Source: Novipirellula artificiosorum
GTDB lineage: Bacteria > Planctomycetota > Planctomycetia > Pirellulales > Pirellulaceae
Direction: 5' to 3'
Length of the DNA stretch: 64,000 nucleotides
Assembly (NCBI RefSeq): GCF_007860135.1
Contig: NZ_SJPV01000002.1
Coordinates: 909,851-973,850, forward strand
This document shows, piece after piece, positions 26,417 to 35,250 of this stretch; position 1 is the first letter of the stretch, and each line of letters opens with the position of its first letter. The position numbers and the translations under genes were made by a program. The notes beneath the pieces are model-generated. The model was not told the DNA's origin and searched no databases. It saw nothing but the letters and a program-made list of their open reading frames with translations.

Positions 26417-28810
26417 ATGATCGCGACGATCGAAATGCTTGCCGATATCTTTTGGGGGTCGGCCGATTGGATGATTCCGGTCATCGGCGTCGCCGTCGTC
26501 TTGACCGCGTTAACGATCTGGAACTACTCACGGAATCGACCTGTCGGCGTGGTCGGAATGCTCGCGGCGATTTCCAAAATTCTCGCCATCGCTTTGATCG
26601 CGGTTTGTCTACTCGAGCCGATGCAAAATGGGACTCGGCCTCGTCCGAAGTCGAACGTCTTTCCAATCATCGTCGACAACAGTCAAAGCATGCAGTTGAA
26701 ACCCAATGATGCTTCGGAGAGTCGCGGCGAACGCGCTCAGCGTTTATTGACCAGCGGCAACACCTGGGTCGACCGACTAGAACAAGACTTCGATGTTCGA
26801 CGTTACTCGTTCGATTCACGTCTGAAGAGCATCTCGTCGGGTTCGTTCGATTTGCCACTCGATGGCTATGCGACGTCACTCTCAGCCAGCATCGAGGCAT
26901 TGGGGCTTCGATTTGCGTCTCGTCCGGTTGGCGGCGTCTTGCTTTTTACGGACGGCAACGTCACCGACACACCGACGGCCGATTTTGATTGGTCCAAGTT
27001 AGGATTTCCCGTCTATCCGGTACTTCCCCGTCGAGAAAGCGACATCCGCGATGTCCGCATTACGGATGTCAGCGTCAGGCAAACGGATTTCGAATCGGCG
27101 CCGATGACATTGCGTGTTCAAGTGGAAAGCGTCGCGATGGGAAGCACGCAACTGATCGTCCAACTTCGTGAAATCGGCTCTGGGACGCTGATCGAGGAAC
27201 AATCGGTTGTCCCCGAGGCGTCGGGACAACCGGTCGAAGTGACGTTTCGATTTCGTCCAAAATCCAGCGGTGTCCTGTTCTATCGCGCCGTTGTCTTTAC
27301 CGAAGCAGACCGTGAAGCGGTCGAAGCGACGACCGCAACGTCGCTGCCGCGGACAACGACCGAAGCGACGCTTGTCAACAATGAGCGGATCATTACCGTT
27401 GATCGAAAATCAGGGCCTTACCGTATTCTGTATGTTGCTGGGCGACCGAATTGGGAGTTCAAATTCCTGCGCCGGGCGCTATCGGAGGATGCAGAAATTC
27501 AGTTGGTCGGGTTAATGCGAATCGCTAAGAAAGAGCTCAAGTTTAGTTTTCGCGATCAGGGTGTCTCTCGTAGCAACCCGTTGTTCCAAGGACTGGGGGA
27601 CGACCAAGAGGAAATCGCTGAGCAGTATGACGAAGCGGTGATGATCCGTTTGGGAGTCAAGGAATCCGAGGAGTTGAGTGATGGTTTTCCTGAAGCTGCC
27701 GATGAGCTGTTCGCGTATCAGGCGGTGATTTTGGATGACATTGAGTCCGATTTCTTTTCTCAGGATCAATTGCTGTTGCTGCGGGAGTTCGTCGGATCAC
27801 GCGGCGGTGGGTTGTTGATGCTCGGCGGTCAAGAGTCCTTCGCCGGAAAAGCGTTTGCAGATAGCCCGCTTGGCGATTTGTCGGCGGTCTACGCGGCGCG
27901 CGGTGACAACGAAAGTCGTCCAGGAGCCTACCGTATCGAAATCACTCGCGAGGGGATGCTGCAACCTTGGGTACGACTGCGTGACAAGGAAGAGGCAGAA
28001 CAGGATCGGCTCAAAGCGATGCCCCCCTTCACGACGCTCAATGCTGTTGGTGATCCGAAACCGGGTGCCTCCACGTTAGCAGTGGTTCCGCTGGCTGGCC
28101 GGAAATCGGCGCCGGCACTTGTCACCCAACGTTTTGGCAAAGGACGCACCGCTGCGATGCCGATTGGTGATTTGTGGCGCTGGTCGATGCGACGCAGACA
28201 AGATCAACGAGATGACCCGGCGCAAACTTGGCGTCAACTTGCGCATTGGTTGGTCGGTGATGTACCGCGCCGAGTCGAGGCGACCGTGAAGGTCAATCCC
28301 GATCCCAGCCAACCCGCCGATGTGATCGTGACCGTGCGAGATGAAGGCTACTTGCCGATGGACAACGCGAAAGTGACGTTGAAGGTCACGCCGCTCGGTG
28401 GTGAGGCTTTCGAGATGATTGCTGACGCGGACGATTCGGAGGCTGGCGTCTACAAAGCCAATTACTGGTCAAAGGAACCGCAAGCCTATCGTGTCGATGC
28501 GACGGTCAGGGCGGCCGATGGAAGCCGTGTCGGAACGGCTGCGACCGGATGGACCGCTCAGCCGGATGCGGCGGAGTGGAAAGAACTACGAATCCATCGC
28601 GAACGGCTCGAACAAATTGCCAGCGACACCGGCGGCGAAGTTGTCAATGACGATCAATTGGACGCGTTTGTCAACGATTTACCTAATCGAAAAATGCCGG
28701 TCAACGAAACCTGGGTGTACCCTTTGTGGCATCGCGGTTGGGTCATGATGTTGGCCATGCTCTGTTTGTGTAGCGAGTGGGGACTGCGGCGATGGAAGGG
28801 ATTAGCATGA
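26417..28810 (+). CDS. VWA/glutamine-amidotransferase-like membrane protein
   Basis: 797 residues. Two N-terminal spans (about 15-34 and 46-65) precede a VWA-like region beginning FPIIVDNSQSMQL (DxSxS). A central Rossmann-like segment, YRILYVAGRPNWEFKFLRRA through FVGSRGGGLLMLGGQESF, resembles the class I glutamine-amidotransferase-like fold without an evident catalytic Cys. A C-terminal span (WVMMLAMLCLCSEW) ends the protein. Planctomycetes commonly carry such a gene after BatA. ATG 26417 is preferred; a GTG at 26414 overlaps the previous stop. It is coupled to the next gene by ATGA at 28807. Confidence 0.82.
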   Translation: MIATIEMLADIFWGSADWMIPVIGVAVVLTALTIWNYSRNRPVGVVGMLAAISKILAIALIAVCLLEPMQNGTRPRPKSNVFPIIVDNSQSMQLKPNDASESRGERAQRLLTSGNTWVDRLEQDFDVRRYSFDSRLKSISSGSFDLPLDGYATSLSASIEALGLRFASRPVGGVLLFTDGNVTDTPTADFDWSKLGFPVYPVLPRRESDIRDVRITDVSVRQTDFESAPMTLRVQVESVAMGSTQLIVQLREIGSGTLIEEQSVVPEASGQPVEVTFRFRPKSSGVLFYRAVVFTEADREAVEATTATSLPRTTTEATLVNNERIITVDRKSGPYRILYVAGRPNWEFKFLRRALSEDAEIQLVGLMRIAKKELKFSFRDQGVSRSNPLFQGLGDDQEEIAEQYDEAVMIRLGVKESEELSDGFPEAADELFAYQAVILDDIESDFFSQDQLLLLREFVGSRGGGLLMLGGQESFAGKAFADSPLGDLSAVYAARGDNESRPGAYRIEITREGMLQPWVRLRDKEEAEQDRLKAMPPFTTLNAVGDPKPGASTLAVVPLAGRKSAPALVTQRFGKGRTAAMPIGDLWRWSMRRRQDQRDDPAQTWRQLAHWLVGDVPRRVEATVKVNPDPSQPADVIVTVRDEGYLPMDNAKVTLKVTPLGGEAFEMIADADDSEAGVYKANYWSKEPQAYRVDATVRAADGSRVGTAATGWTAQPDAAEWKELRIHRERLEQIASDTGGEVVNDDQLDAFVNDLPNRKMPVNETWVYPLWHRGWVMMLAMLCLCSEWGLRRWKGLA

Positions 28811-29817
28811 TACGTTCATTCCGATGGGCTCACTTGGCTTTGGTCCTCTTCCTTTCCGCAGCCAGCGACCTGAGTGGTGCAGATACAACCACACCGGCTG
28901 ACGTCGAGTTGATTGTCGTTGTCGGTGCCGACGGAACCGACCAGTATGGCGAGCAATTTCGTGATTGGGTTGGCCAATGGACGCAAGTCGCGACCAGGGT
29001 GTCCGCCCAGTTGACGACCATCGGCCAAGCCACGCAGGACGACCCCAGCGATCGCCAGCGTCTGAAAGCTGCATTGGAAGCACTGGATCCAAGCTCGGAA
29101 ATCCCCATCTGGATCGTGCTGATTGGCCATGGAACGTTTGCTGGAAACGAGGCGAAGTTTAACCTACGAGGGCCCGATGTTTCGGCAACGGAGATGGCCG
29201 ATTGGGTCAAGCGGTTTGATCGTCCCATGGTGATCGTCAACTGCACTTCTTCGAGCGGCCCGTTTATCAACCAATTGTCGGGTCCCAAACGTGTCATCGT
29301 GACGGCGACCAAAAGTGGCAGCGAACAAAACTTTGCTCGTTTTGGTCAATACTTTGCTGAGGCGGTCACGTCGGCGGATTCGGACCTGGACCATGATCAT
29401 GAAGTATCCGTTCATGAAGCCTTTTTACGAGCAAGTGCGGACGTCGAAGCCTTCTATGACTCGGCCGCACGAATCAGCACCGAACATGCTCTGATCGATG
29501 ATAACGGCGACGGCCTCGGGACCCCTGCGACAAGGTTTCGTGGCGTACGACCCATCCCATCCGCAAACGATAAGGAAAAATTGGATGGAAAAGTCGCGTC
29601 GCGAATGACGTTATCGCCCAGCGCCAATGCCTTGCGACTGTCCGCGGAAGCGGCAGAAGAACGAAACCAGATCGAAAACCAGCTTGATCAATTGCGTTTA
29701 GCGAAGGAATCGATGTCATTGGATGATTATTTGAGTAAAATCGAACCCTTGATGATTCGATTGGCAATCATCTACCAAGCCGCCGAAGGCGGCACTCACA
29801 ACCATCTGAGAGAGTGA
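28807..29817 (+). CDS. Exported caspase-like (clan CD, C13-type) cysteine peptidase
   Basis: 336 residues with a Sec signal (ALVLFLSAASDLSGA). The catalytic dyad of clan CD is visible: hydrophobic strand then His-Gly in IWIVLIGHGTF (His108) and hydrophobic strand then Cys in MVIVNCTSSSG (Cys146). The following strand VIVTATKSGSEQNF and the acidic DSDLDHDHEVSVHEAF also fit C13/caspase folds. Family peptidases cut after Asn, Asp or basic residues; specificity here is unknown. ATG 28807 overlaps the previous stop and precedes the signal; ATG 28777 would give a longer, less likely N-terminus. FHA gene follows after 3 bases. Confidence 0.75.
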   Translation: MIRSFRWAHLALVLFLSAASDLSGADTTTPADVELIVVVGADGTDQYGEQFRDWVGQWTQVATRVSAQLTTIGQATQDDPSDRQRLKAALEALDPSSEIPIWIVLIGHGTFAGNEAKFNLRGPDVSATEMADWVKRFDRPMVIVNCTSSSGPFINQLSGPKRVIVTATKSGSEQNFARFGQYFAEAVTSADSDLDHDHEVSVHEAFLRASADVEAFYDSAARISTEHALIDDNGDGLGTPATRFRGVRPIPSANDKEKLDGKVASRMTLSPSANALRLSAEAAEERNQIENQLDQLRLAKESMSLDDYLSKIEPLMIRLAIIYQAAEGGTHNHLRE

Positions 29818-29820
29818 TCC

Positions 29821-30213
29821 ATGAACTACAAATTCGTTCTGGTCGACACAACGACGGGAAAAGACGTCGCCGAATGGATCCTACCGCCGCCCGTCACGGT
29901 TGGACGTTGCTCGACGACGGAAGTCACCTTAGGCGACGTTTCGATCAGTCGTCGACATTGCCAGTTTTTCCTCGATCCCTACGGTTCACTGGTCGTGCGT
30001 GATCTGGCATCCAAGAACGGCATCTATGTTGACGAGCGTCGCGTTGACAAAGCGGTTGTCATTCCAGGGACGGAAGTTCGTATTGGCAAAGTCACCATGC
30101 GAGTGGAATTGACCGATGAGGAAATGGACAGCGGACCGGAACCAGCCGACATTCTCGATCTCGACGAAACGCAACCCATGAAAATAATCGAAATCGACCC
30201 CGAGTTTTCCTGA
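29821..30213 (+). CDS. FHA domain protein
   Basis: 130 residues, almost entirely one forkhead-associated domain: VGRCSTTEVTLGDVSISRRH with the conserved Gly-Arg and Ser-Arg-Arg-His, then VRDLASKNGIYVDERRV with the conserved Asn-Gly. These residues bind phosphothreonine peptides. There is a short acidic tail and no signal peptide, so it is cytoplasmic. It is the last gene of the MoxR operon, which suggests the complex answers to a Ser/Thr kinase. Its stop is 3 bases from the stop of the convergent esterase gene. Confidence 0.92.
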   Translation: MNYKFVLVDTTTGKDVAEWILPPPVTVGRCSTTEVTLGDVSISRRHCQFFLDPYGSLVVRDLASKNGIYVDERRVDKAVVIPGTEVRIGKVTMRVELTDEEMDSGPEPADILDLDETQPMKIIEIDPEFS

Positions 30214-30216
30214 ACC

Positions 30217-32220
30217 TTACTCTTGTTCGACCACTAACTTTTCAACACGATCATCTGCCATCATCAAAAGCTGAGGGATTTCGACGTAGCGGCTGACGTT
30301 GAGTAAATCGGGGGCATCACGGTTCGACATCGGAAGATCGCGAAGTTCAAGGTTGCGGATTCCATCCACGAATAGCGATGCGTACAGCGCCCAAACCGCT
30401 GACTCACCACGACCGACAAGATCCCGTTGCCCGCCGCCCAGTGACTGAACTTGTGACGCGGCGCGCAAGGCTTGACAAACATCAAAAATCTGCATTCCCG
30501 CAACGGTTTGACCAAGCAGCATGAAGCGACGACGAATGTGAATTCGTTCCTTTTCATCGCGCGTCCATTGCGTCGGTCCGACACCGCGTGGAGCTATCAT
30601 CACGATCGACTTGCCCTGCATCGTCTGCGCCAAGGCCTGCCACGCCTTCGCGTCCGGTGCAGCGGTGACTACCTGATTGGGAAAAACGTGTGCCAAGGCC
30701 GGCGCGACTTCGTCCCAACCCTTCGAATCCAACACGCGGACTTCGACCGCTGGCCGTTGAGGCACACGCGGCGGATCAGGCGGGATGGACTCCAGCACAT
30801 ACATCGTTAACCGATACGGCGTCTGCGCCGTGTAGTCGATCGCACGAAGGTGGAAAGCATCCTGGTCCACTTCGGACAGGACTTGGATCTCGACCGGTTC
30901 CGATGGCTCAGGCCAACCCCGGAAACACTTCTCGCGTAGGTCGCCCGTCCACCGAGCGAAGGCATCTTGCCGTTCGGCTTTCCCCCGCGGCAACTCATCC
31001 ATCAAGACCTTTGGCACGAACGTTTCCTGAATCGTTGTCACCACCTCGTCCGCTGGCAGCTCCTCGAAAACTCGAAGCTGCTGTGTTTCGAAAAAGGGTA
31101 TCGCAGTTGTTTCAATCAGCGATTCATCTTGTTTCAAGTGTCGATTGAACCAACGAAATGCGTGTACTCGTAATTCTTGCGTGTCTTGATGCGGCCCCTC
31201 GGTGATCTGCAACCCAAGGTTCGCTTCAGCACCATAAAGTTTGTAGATCTGACGGACCTTTAAGTGGACGTCGACCACACCGTCAAGCGGAAAGATCTCG
31301 TCTTTGTCGGTATTCGAAATCAACAAGGGCCGCGGAGCAACGAGGGCCGCCACCATGGGATAGTCCCAGCGATAGGTGTTGACCATGAACATGCAGTCAC
31401 AATGCCCTTCCACACAGCCATCGACAACATGGTTTTTCAAACTGGTGATGCCCGCAACCGGAACGGCAACCTTGATCCGTTCATCCAAAGCAGCAGCCCA
31501 CCACGAATAAGCACCGCCACCGCTACGCCCGGTCATGCCAATCCGATCCGGGTCGACCTCGTCACGAGATTGCAAGTAATCGATCGCTCGGATTGAATTC
31601 CAAGCCTCGACACCCGCCGGCGTGTACCCACGGTTATTCCACCACCACAGATTGTGCCGGTACGTTCCATGATGCAAGCCTTCGATTTCACCGAGTTGAA
31701 TCGTGTCGATCATCAAGCAGACGTAGCCATTGCGTGCGAACCAGGCGCCATGATGTTGATAGTGCGTCTTATTACCAAGACTCACCCCGTCCTTCTGTTC
31801 GCGACCGTGACCACAAACATACAGAATTGCTGGCAACGACCCACTCCGCTCGGACGGACGATACAGATTTGCGGTCACGTACAGACCAGGCGACGATTGA
31901 AAATGGAGTCGCTCAACGACAAACCCCTCCCCTTCAAGAGTGCCCGTGACCACGGGGTGGAGTTCCGTTCGCTCAGGCATGGGAAAGAGGCCCAGCATTT
32001 CTTCAAGCTCACGGCGATACCGATCACGTCGGCTTGTCCAATCTTCAAGTGTCTCGATCCCCGCAAACGCGCCGTCGGTCAACTTTGCCGTTTCGCTCGA
32101 AAAATACTCGGCAACCAAGCGGTCACCCTGCTCGGTCGACGAAACCGCATCGGTCGCCTGGACGCTTTGTGGTTGCAACAGAACCAACAAAAGGACGAAA
32201 ACAACGTGACTTCGATACAT
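30217..32220 (-). CDS. Secreted alpha/beta hydrolase, acetyl-xylan-esterase-like
   Basis: 667 residues with a Sec signal (HVVFVLLLVLLQPQSVQA). The N-terminal half is an alpha/beta hydrolase of the AXE1/prolyl-oligopeptidase type: ILYVCGHG (oxyanion region), GMTGRSGGGAYSWW with nucleophile Ser233, a DKDEIFPLDGV Asp loop, and GPHQDTQ with the His. The C-terminal half repeats a weaker hydrolase-like pattern and may be a degenerate second domain. The likely substrate is an acyl group on a polysaccharide. ATG 32220 fits the signal better than GTG/ATG codons upstream. It leads no obvious operon. Confidence 0.78.
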   Translation of the reverse strand: MYRSHVVFVLLLVLLQPQSVQATDAVSSTEQGDRLVAEYFSSETAKLTDGAFAGIETLEDWTSRRDRYRRELEEMLGLFPMPERTELHPVVTGTLEGEGFVVERLHFQSSPGLYVTANLYRPSERSGSLPAILYVCGHGREQKDGVSLGNKTHYQHHGAWFARNGYVCLMIDTIQLGEIEGLHHGTYRHNLWWWNNRGYTPAGVEAWNSIRAIDYLQSRDEVDPDRIGMTGRSGGGAYSWWAAALDERIKVAVPVAGITSLKNHVVDGCVEGHCDCMFMVNTYRWDYPMVAALVAPRPLLISNTDKDEIFPLDGVVDVHLKVRQIYKLYGAEANLGLQITEGPHQDTQELRVHAFRWFNRHLKQDESLIETTAIPFFETQQLRVFEELPADEVVTTIQETFVPKVLMDELPRGKAERQDAFARWTGDLREKCFRGWPEPSEPVEIQVLSEVDQDAFHLRAIDYTAQTPYRLTMYVLESIPPDPPRVPQRPAVEVRVLDSKGWDEVAPALAHVFPNQVVTAAPDAKAWQALAQTMQGKSIVMIAPRGVGPTQWTRDEKERIHIRRRFMLLGQTVAGMQIFDVCQALRAASQVQSLGGGQRDLVGRGESAVWALYASLFVDGIRNLELRDLPMSNRDAPDLLNVSRYVEIPQLLMMADDRVEKLVVEQE

Positions 32221-32287
32221 GCGAGTACTCCCTCTCACCAACGTTGCGATGAACCGTGTCTACCCCATGCGACCCTTTCAGGATCCT

Positions 32288-33043
32288 TCATTGAGGGGAG
32301 TGTTCCCCCGAGACATGCGTGATTTCGATCCAATTCACGGTAGCCCAGCGATTGGAATCGGATTCACCTTGATAGAACTGCAAACTAACGTAGGGCGTTT
32401 CCGGCGCATCGATCTTGGGTAACGTGCAGTGCCCCGCTTCGACCCAATTCGTCGAACCGAGCCGTCGATAGTCGCCATGGATCTCGTTGCCATGGACCGA
32501 GAGCCGAAGTTGGACAGCAGGGTCCGCGTAGGGAATGATCGCCAGTGTCTTGGTCTTGTCCCTTTCCTCGCGGCCCATGACGATATTGGTTTCGCCGTGC
32601 TCAATTTCGAGTCCGATTTTCACCATCGCACGGTCGCTGTAATACCAAACCAAATCCGCTTGTTCCCAGCGTTTCTCGGGCTTGTGCGATAACTCGGCAC
32701 AGACCTGGACCGCGTCATCCCAACCATCGGGGACGCGTCGCAACAGGACATTCTTGGCATCGTTCGCGCCACCCCACATGTTCCCCGGTTCGATCAAGAC
32801 CTTCAATCCCTCGTCCGAGACACGCCACCCGGCCTTGTTCTCTCGAAGCCATTGCCAATCGCTCCCCAAAGCATCACGAAAATCATCTCGAAAGGTTGCG
32901 TCGGACCGATCCGCAGGCGACATCGCCGCGGCCGGCTGGCCCAGAGGCGCGGCCGGCTGGCCCAAGAGCGCGGTCGGCTGGCCCACAAGGTGGGTTGCGA
33001 CCACAAAACGGATCGCCGCCAATAGCAAGAAACGCTGAATCAT
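32288..33043 (-). CDS. Secreted DUF1349-like (concanavalin-fold) protein
   Basis: 251 residues. A signal peptide (MIQRFLLLAAIRFVVA) is followed by three 7-residue GQPTALL/GQPAAPL/GQPAAAM repeats, then a beta-sandwich region: FRDDFRDALGSDWQWLRENKAGW, ADLVWYYSDRAMVKIGLEIE, LRLSVHGNEIHGDYR and YVSLQFYQG. This resembles DUF1349 domains (concanavalin-like, possibly sugar-binding). ATG 33043 is chosen since ATG 33091 would overlap rseP by 35 bases and bury the signal. It lies 13 bases downstream of the rseP stop. Confidence 0.7.
   Translation of the reverse strand: MIQRFLLLAAIRFVVATHLVGQPTALLGQPAAPLGQPAAAMSPADRSDATFRDDFRDALGSDWQWLRENKAGWRVSDEGLKVLIEPGNMWGGANDAKNVLLRRVPDGWDDAVQVCAELSHKPEKRWEQADLVWYYSDRAMVKIGLEIEHGETNIVMGREERDKTKTLAIIPYADPAVQLRLSVHGNEIHGDYRRLGSTNWVEAGHCTLPKIDAPETPYVSLQFYQGESDSNRWATVNWIEITHVSGEHSPQ
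32928..32990. repeat. Three 21-bp tandem repeats within a coding region
   Basis: Period 21, units at 32928, 32949 and 32970, all containing ggctggccca. They encode three heptads of GQPxAxL just after the signal peptide of the DUF1349-like protein. Copy number is likely to vary between strains. Confidence 0.8.
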
Positions 33044-33056
33044 CGGAATCCCCACC

Positions 33057-35234
33057 TTACAAGCGGCGCATGATATCGTTGGCAAAGACAACCACCATCA
33101 GCAACAAGATCGTTAACACACCGGCCATGGTCAGCCGCATCTCAAGTTGCTCATCCAACTTTTTGCCACGAATGGCCTCGGCAATCAAAAACACCATGTG
33201 TCCTCCATCGAGTGCAGGAATCGGCAAAAAATTCAAGATTGCCAAGTTCATGCTCAACATCGTCAAGAACAACAATTGTGGTGAAATGCCTCGCTCGGCT
33301 TGGTTCTTGGCCATGTTCACAATTTCAAGCGGCCCACCCACATGGCGCATTTTTACGCGTCCTTTGGGGATCATTTGCAAGAAGCGAAAAACGTCAGCCA
33401 AACGTCGCTTGCCTTCACGGAATCCAAGCGACAAAGCGCTCGCAAACGAGTCTGCGGTTTGCGTCGCCTCGACCGCTGTCAGTGCCAAGCCACGTTCGGG
33501 CCAAACTCGATCATCTTGCTGGACCGTTGCAACCGATTCAATCACTCGACCCCGTGGAGACCGAGTTGCAAAGACTCGCAGAGGTGTTCCTTCGGGCAAC
33601 AATTGAATCGTTTCAACCAGAGCTCCCAAAGGCATCGGACCATCGGCTTTCCAACCCTCACGTAATTGTTCGAGGATCGGCGCGAATCGATCGTCCTTCA
33701 ATGGCTTCGGCAATTCAGCGTCGCTGAGGATCAGCCGAACCTCTTTGATCTCGTCACCCGGTTCCAATTCGGTATCGGAGGAGCCACTCCCCTTGGACAA
33801 CAAATTGGGCATCACCGTAGCGACCGTCGCACGCGGTGAATACGAGAAACCAAAGCGGTTGATCGCTATCTGTCCATCAATCCCGGACGTCGTTGACAAC
33901 GTCTGCGGTGATGACTCAGCCGTCAATTCGACATCGATCGTTCTGCTCTGTTCACCCTGACCGCGACGCAGTTGCAACGATACAGGACCCTCCGACGCGA
34001 ACAGCATCAACGGCAAGCCGTAAGCATCGATGTCGGTATTGCCGTTTACGGCGACGATCACATCGCCCACCTGGATACCGGCCTTCGCTGCGGCACCCTC
34101 TTCGACCAAAGCGGTGATCGGGCTGATGGCGTAACGAAAACCGATCGATTTGGCTTGCTGAGGCGGCAATTCGACGGTATGCGTTGTGTTATCGGCACGT
34201 TCAAGCGTTAACGAAATCGTCTTGTCAGGATGCGAATACAAGTAGTCAAAGAACGGAGTCGATGGAACGATCGAATTGGGACGGACTTCGTTTCCATCGT
34301 AGGCAATGATGCTTGCACCACCATCGGCTTCGCTCAGCACGCCATCAGCAACACTGCCCGGCAACGCGGGCGTTTCGCTGCTGAGTTTTAGAGAGGTCGG
34401 GTTGGTAATCCCAATCATTCGCAAATCCGAATCCACCGGATGCGGATCGGTTTTCAATTTGTATTGACGGATCCCATCGTCGTAGCGAATCGCGACGTCG
34501 ATCGGTTTGTCGGGGTACTCGAGACCTTCGCTAACGATCGCGACCCGCATCTCACGAAAATGCATCTGATCATCGCTAAGTTCGCCGACCGAAATCACCT
34601 GCCCCCCCGGTTCAATCCCCGCACGCCAAGCGGGACCACCTGGGCTCACTCCGCCGATGATCGCGGGATTGTAGGAGACGCCATAGCCAAACGCGATCGC
34701 AGCGAACAACACACCGGTCACCAAATTCATCACGACACCGGCACTGATGATGATCATCCGCTGCCAAACCGGTTTTGCGGGATAGCTACGTGGATCAAGC
34801 CGTTCCACCTCTTCTTCGCCGTCGCCCGCCTCTCCACCCGATCGGATTCGCTTCGCTTCCTGTTCGGCTTTGCGCGGATCGTCATCTTGGCCGAGCATTT
34901 TGACGTAACCTCCAAACGGCAGAATCCCAATCCCGTACTCGGTTTCGCCATATTGGAATTTGCCGAGCGTCCGAGGAAATTTGATGGGCCCGATTTTGAT
35001 CGGCACGTCAAAGCCCACGTAAAACTTCTCGCATTTGACGCCAAAGGTCTTCGCCGCCAAGAAATGCCCCAGCTCGTGGACAAAAATCACCAAGCCAATG
35101 CCTAATGCGACCTGCCCCCACAACAAAATTTGCGTGAGCAATGCCGACACGAAGCCGGTCTCTTCGGTGGCGCCAAGCGGCAACGATTGGGAAATGAAGT
35201 CGAGGAACATAAGGGCGTCTGTATTGGAATTCAT
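33057..35234 (-). CDS. rseP: RIP metalloprotease RseP (site-2 protease)
   Basis: 725 residues, longer than the usual 450 because of an enlarged periplasmic region. The zinc motif HELGH lies at 53-57 in the first span, the LDGG motif appears near the C-terminus (LPIPALDGGHMVFL), and at least two PDZ-like segments lie between them (PAWRAGIEPGGQVISVGE; AAAKAGIQVGDVIVAVNG). It performs intramembrane cleavage of anti-sigma factors and clears signal peptides. ATG 35234 gives a short N-terminus before the first span. It starts 16 bases after dxr, the widely conserved dxr-rseP order. Confidence 0.93.
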   Translation of the reverse strand: MNSNTDALMFLDFISQSLPLGATEETGFVSALLTQILLWGQVALGIGLVIFVHELGHFLAAKTFGVKCEKFYVGFDVPIKIGPIKFPRTLGKFQYGETEYGIGILPFGGYVKMLGQDDDPRKAEQEAKRIRSGGEAGDGEEEVERLDPRSYPAKPVWQRMIIISAGVVMNLVTGVLFAAIAFGYGVSYNPAIIGGVSPGGPAWRAGIEPGGQVISVGELSDDQMHFREMRVAIVSEGLEYPDKPIDVAIRYDDGIRQYKLKTDPHPVDSDLRMIGITNPTSLKLSSETPALPGSVADGVLSEADGGASIIAYDGNEVRPNSIVPSTPFFDYLYSHPDKTISLTLERADNTTHTVELPPQQAKSIGFRYAISPITALVEEGAAAKAGIQVGDVIVAVNGNTDIDAYGLPLMLFASEGPVSLQLRRGQGEQSRTIDVELTAESSPQTLSTTSGIDGQIAINRFGFSYSPRATVATVMPNLLSKGSGSSDTELEPGDEIKEVRLILSDAELPKPLKDDRFAPILEQLREGWKADGPMPLGALVETIQLLPEGTPLRVFATRSPRGRVIESVATVQQDDRVWPERGLALTAVEATQTADSFASALSLGFREGKRRLADVFRFLQMIPKGRVKMRHVGGPLEIVNMAKNQAERGISPQLLFLTMLSMNLAILNFLPIPALDGGHMVFLIAEAIRGKKLDEQLEMRLTMAGVLTILLLMVVVFANDIMRRL

Positions 35235-35250
35235 ATGAAAGTGTCTGGTT

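Noticed and set aside
25195..26484. 429-codon minus-strand frame opposite the coiled-coil gene
   Set aside because: The plus strand encodes a coherent heptad and linker pattern in register with the operon. The minus frame is low-complexity shadow coding.
27420..27900. True glutamine amidotransferase activity in the VWA/GATase-like protein
   Set aside because: The Rossmann-like segment lacks a visible nucleophile Cys and His-Glu pair, so only the fold name is kept.
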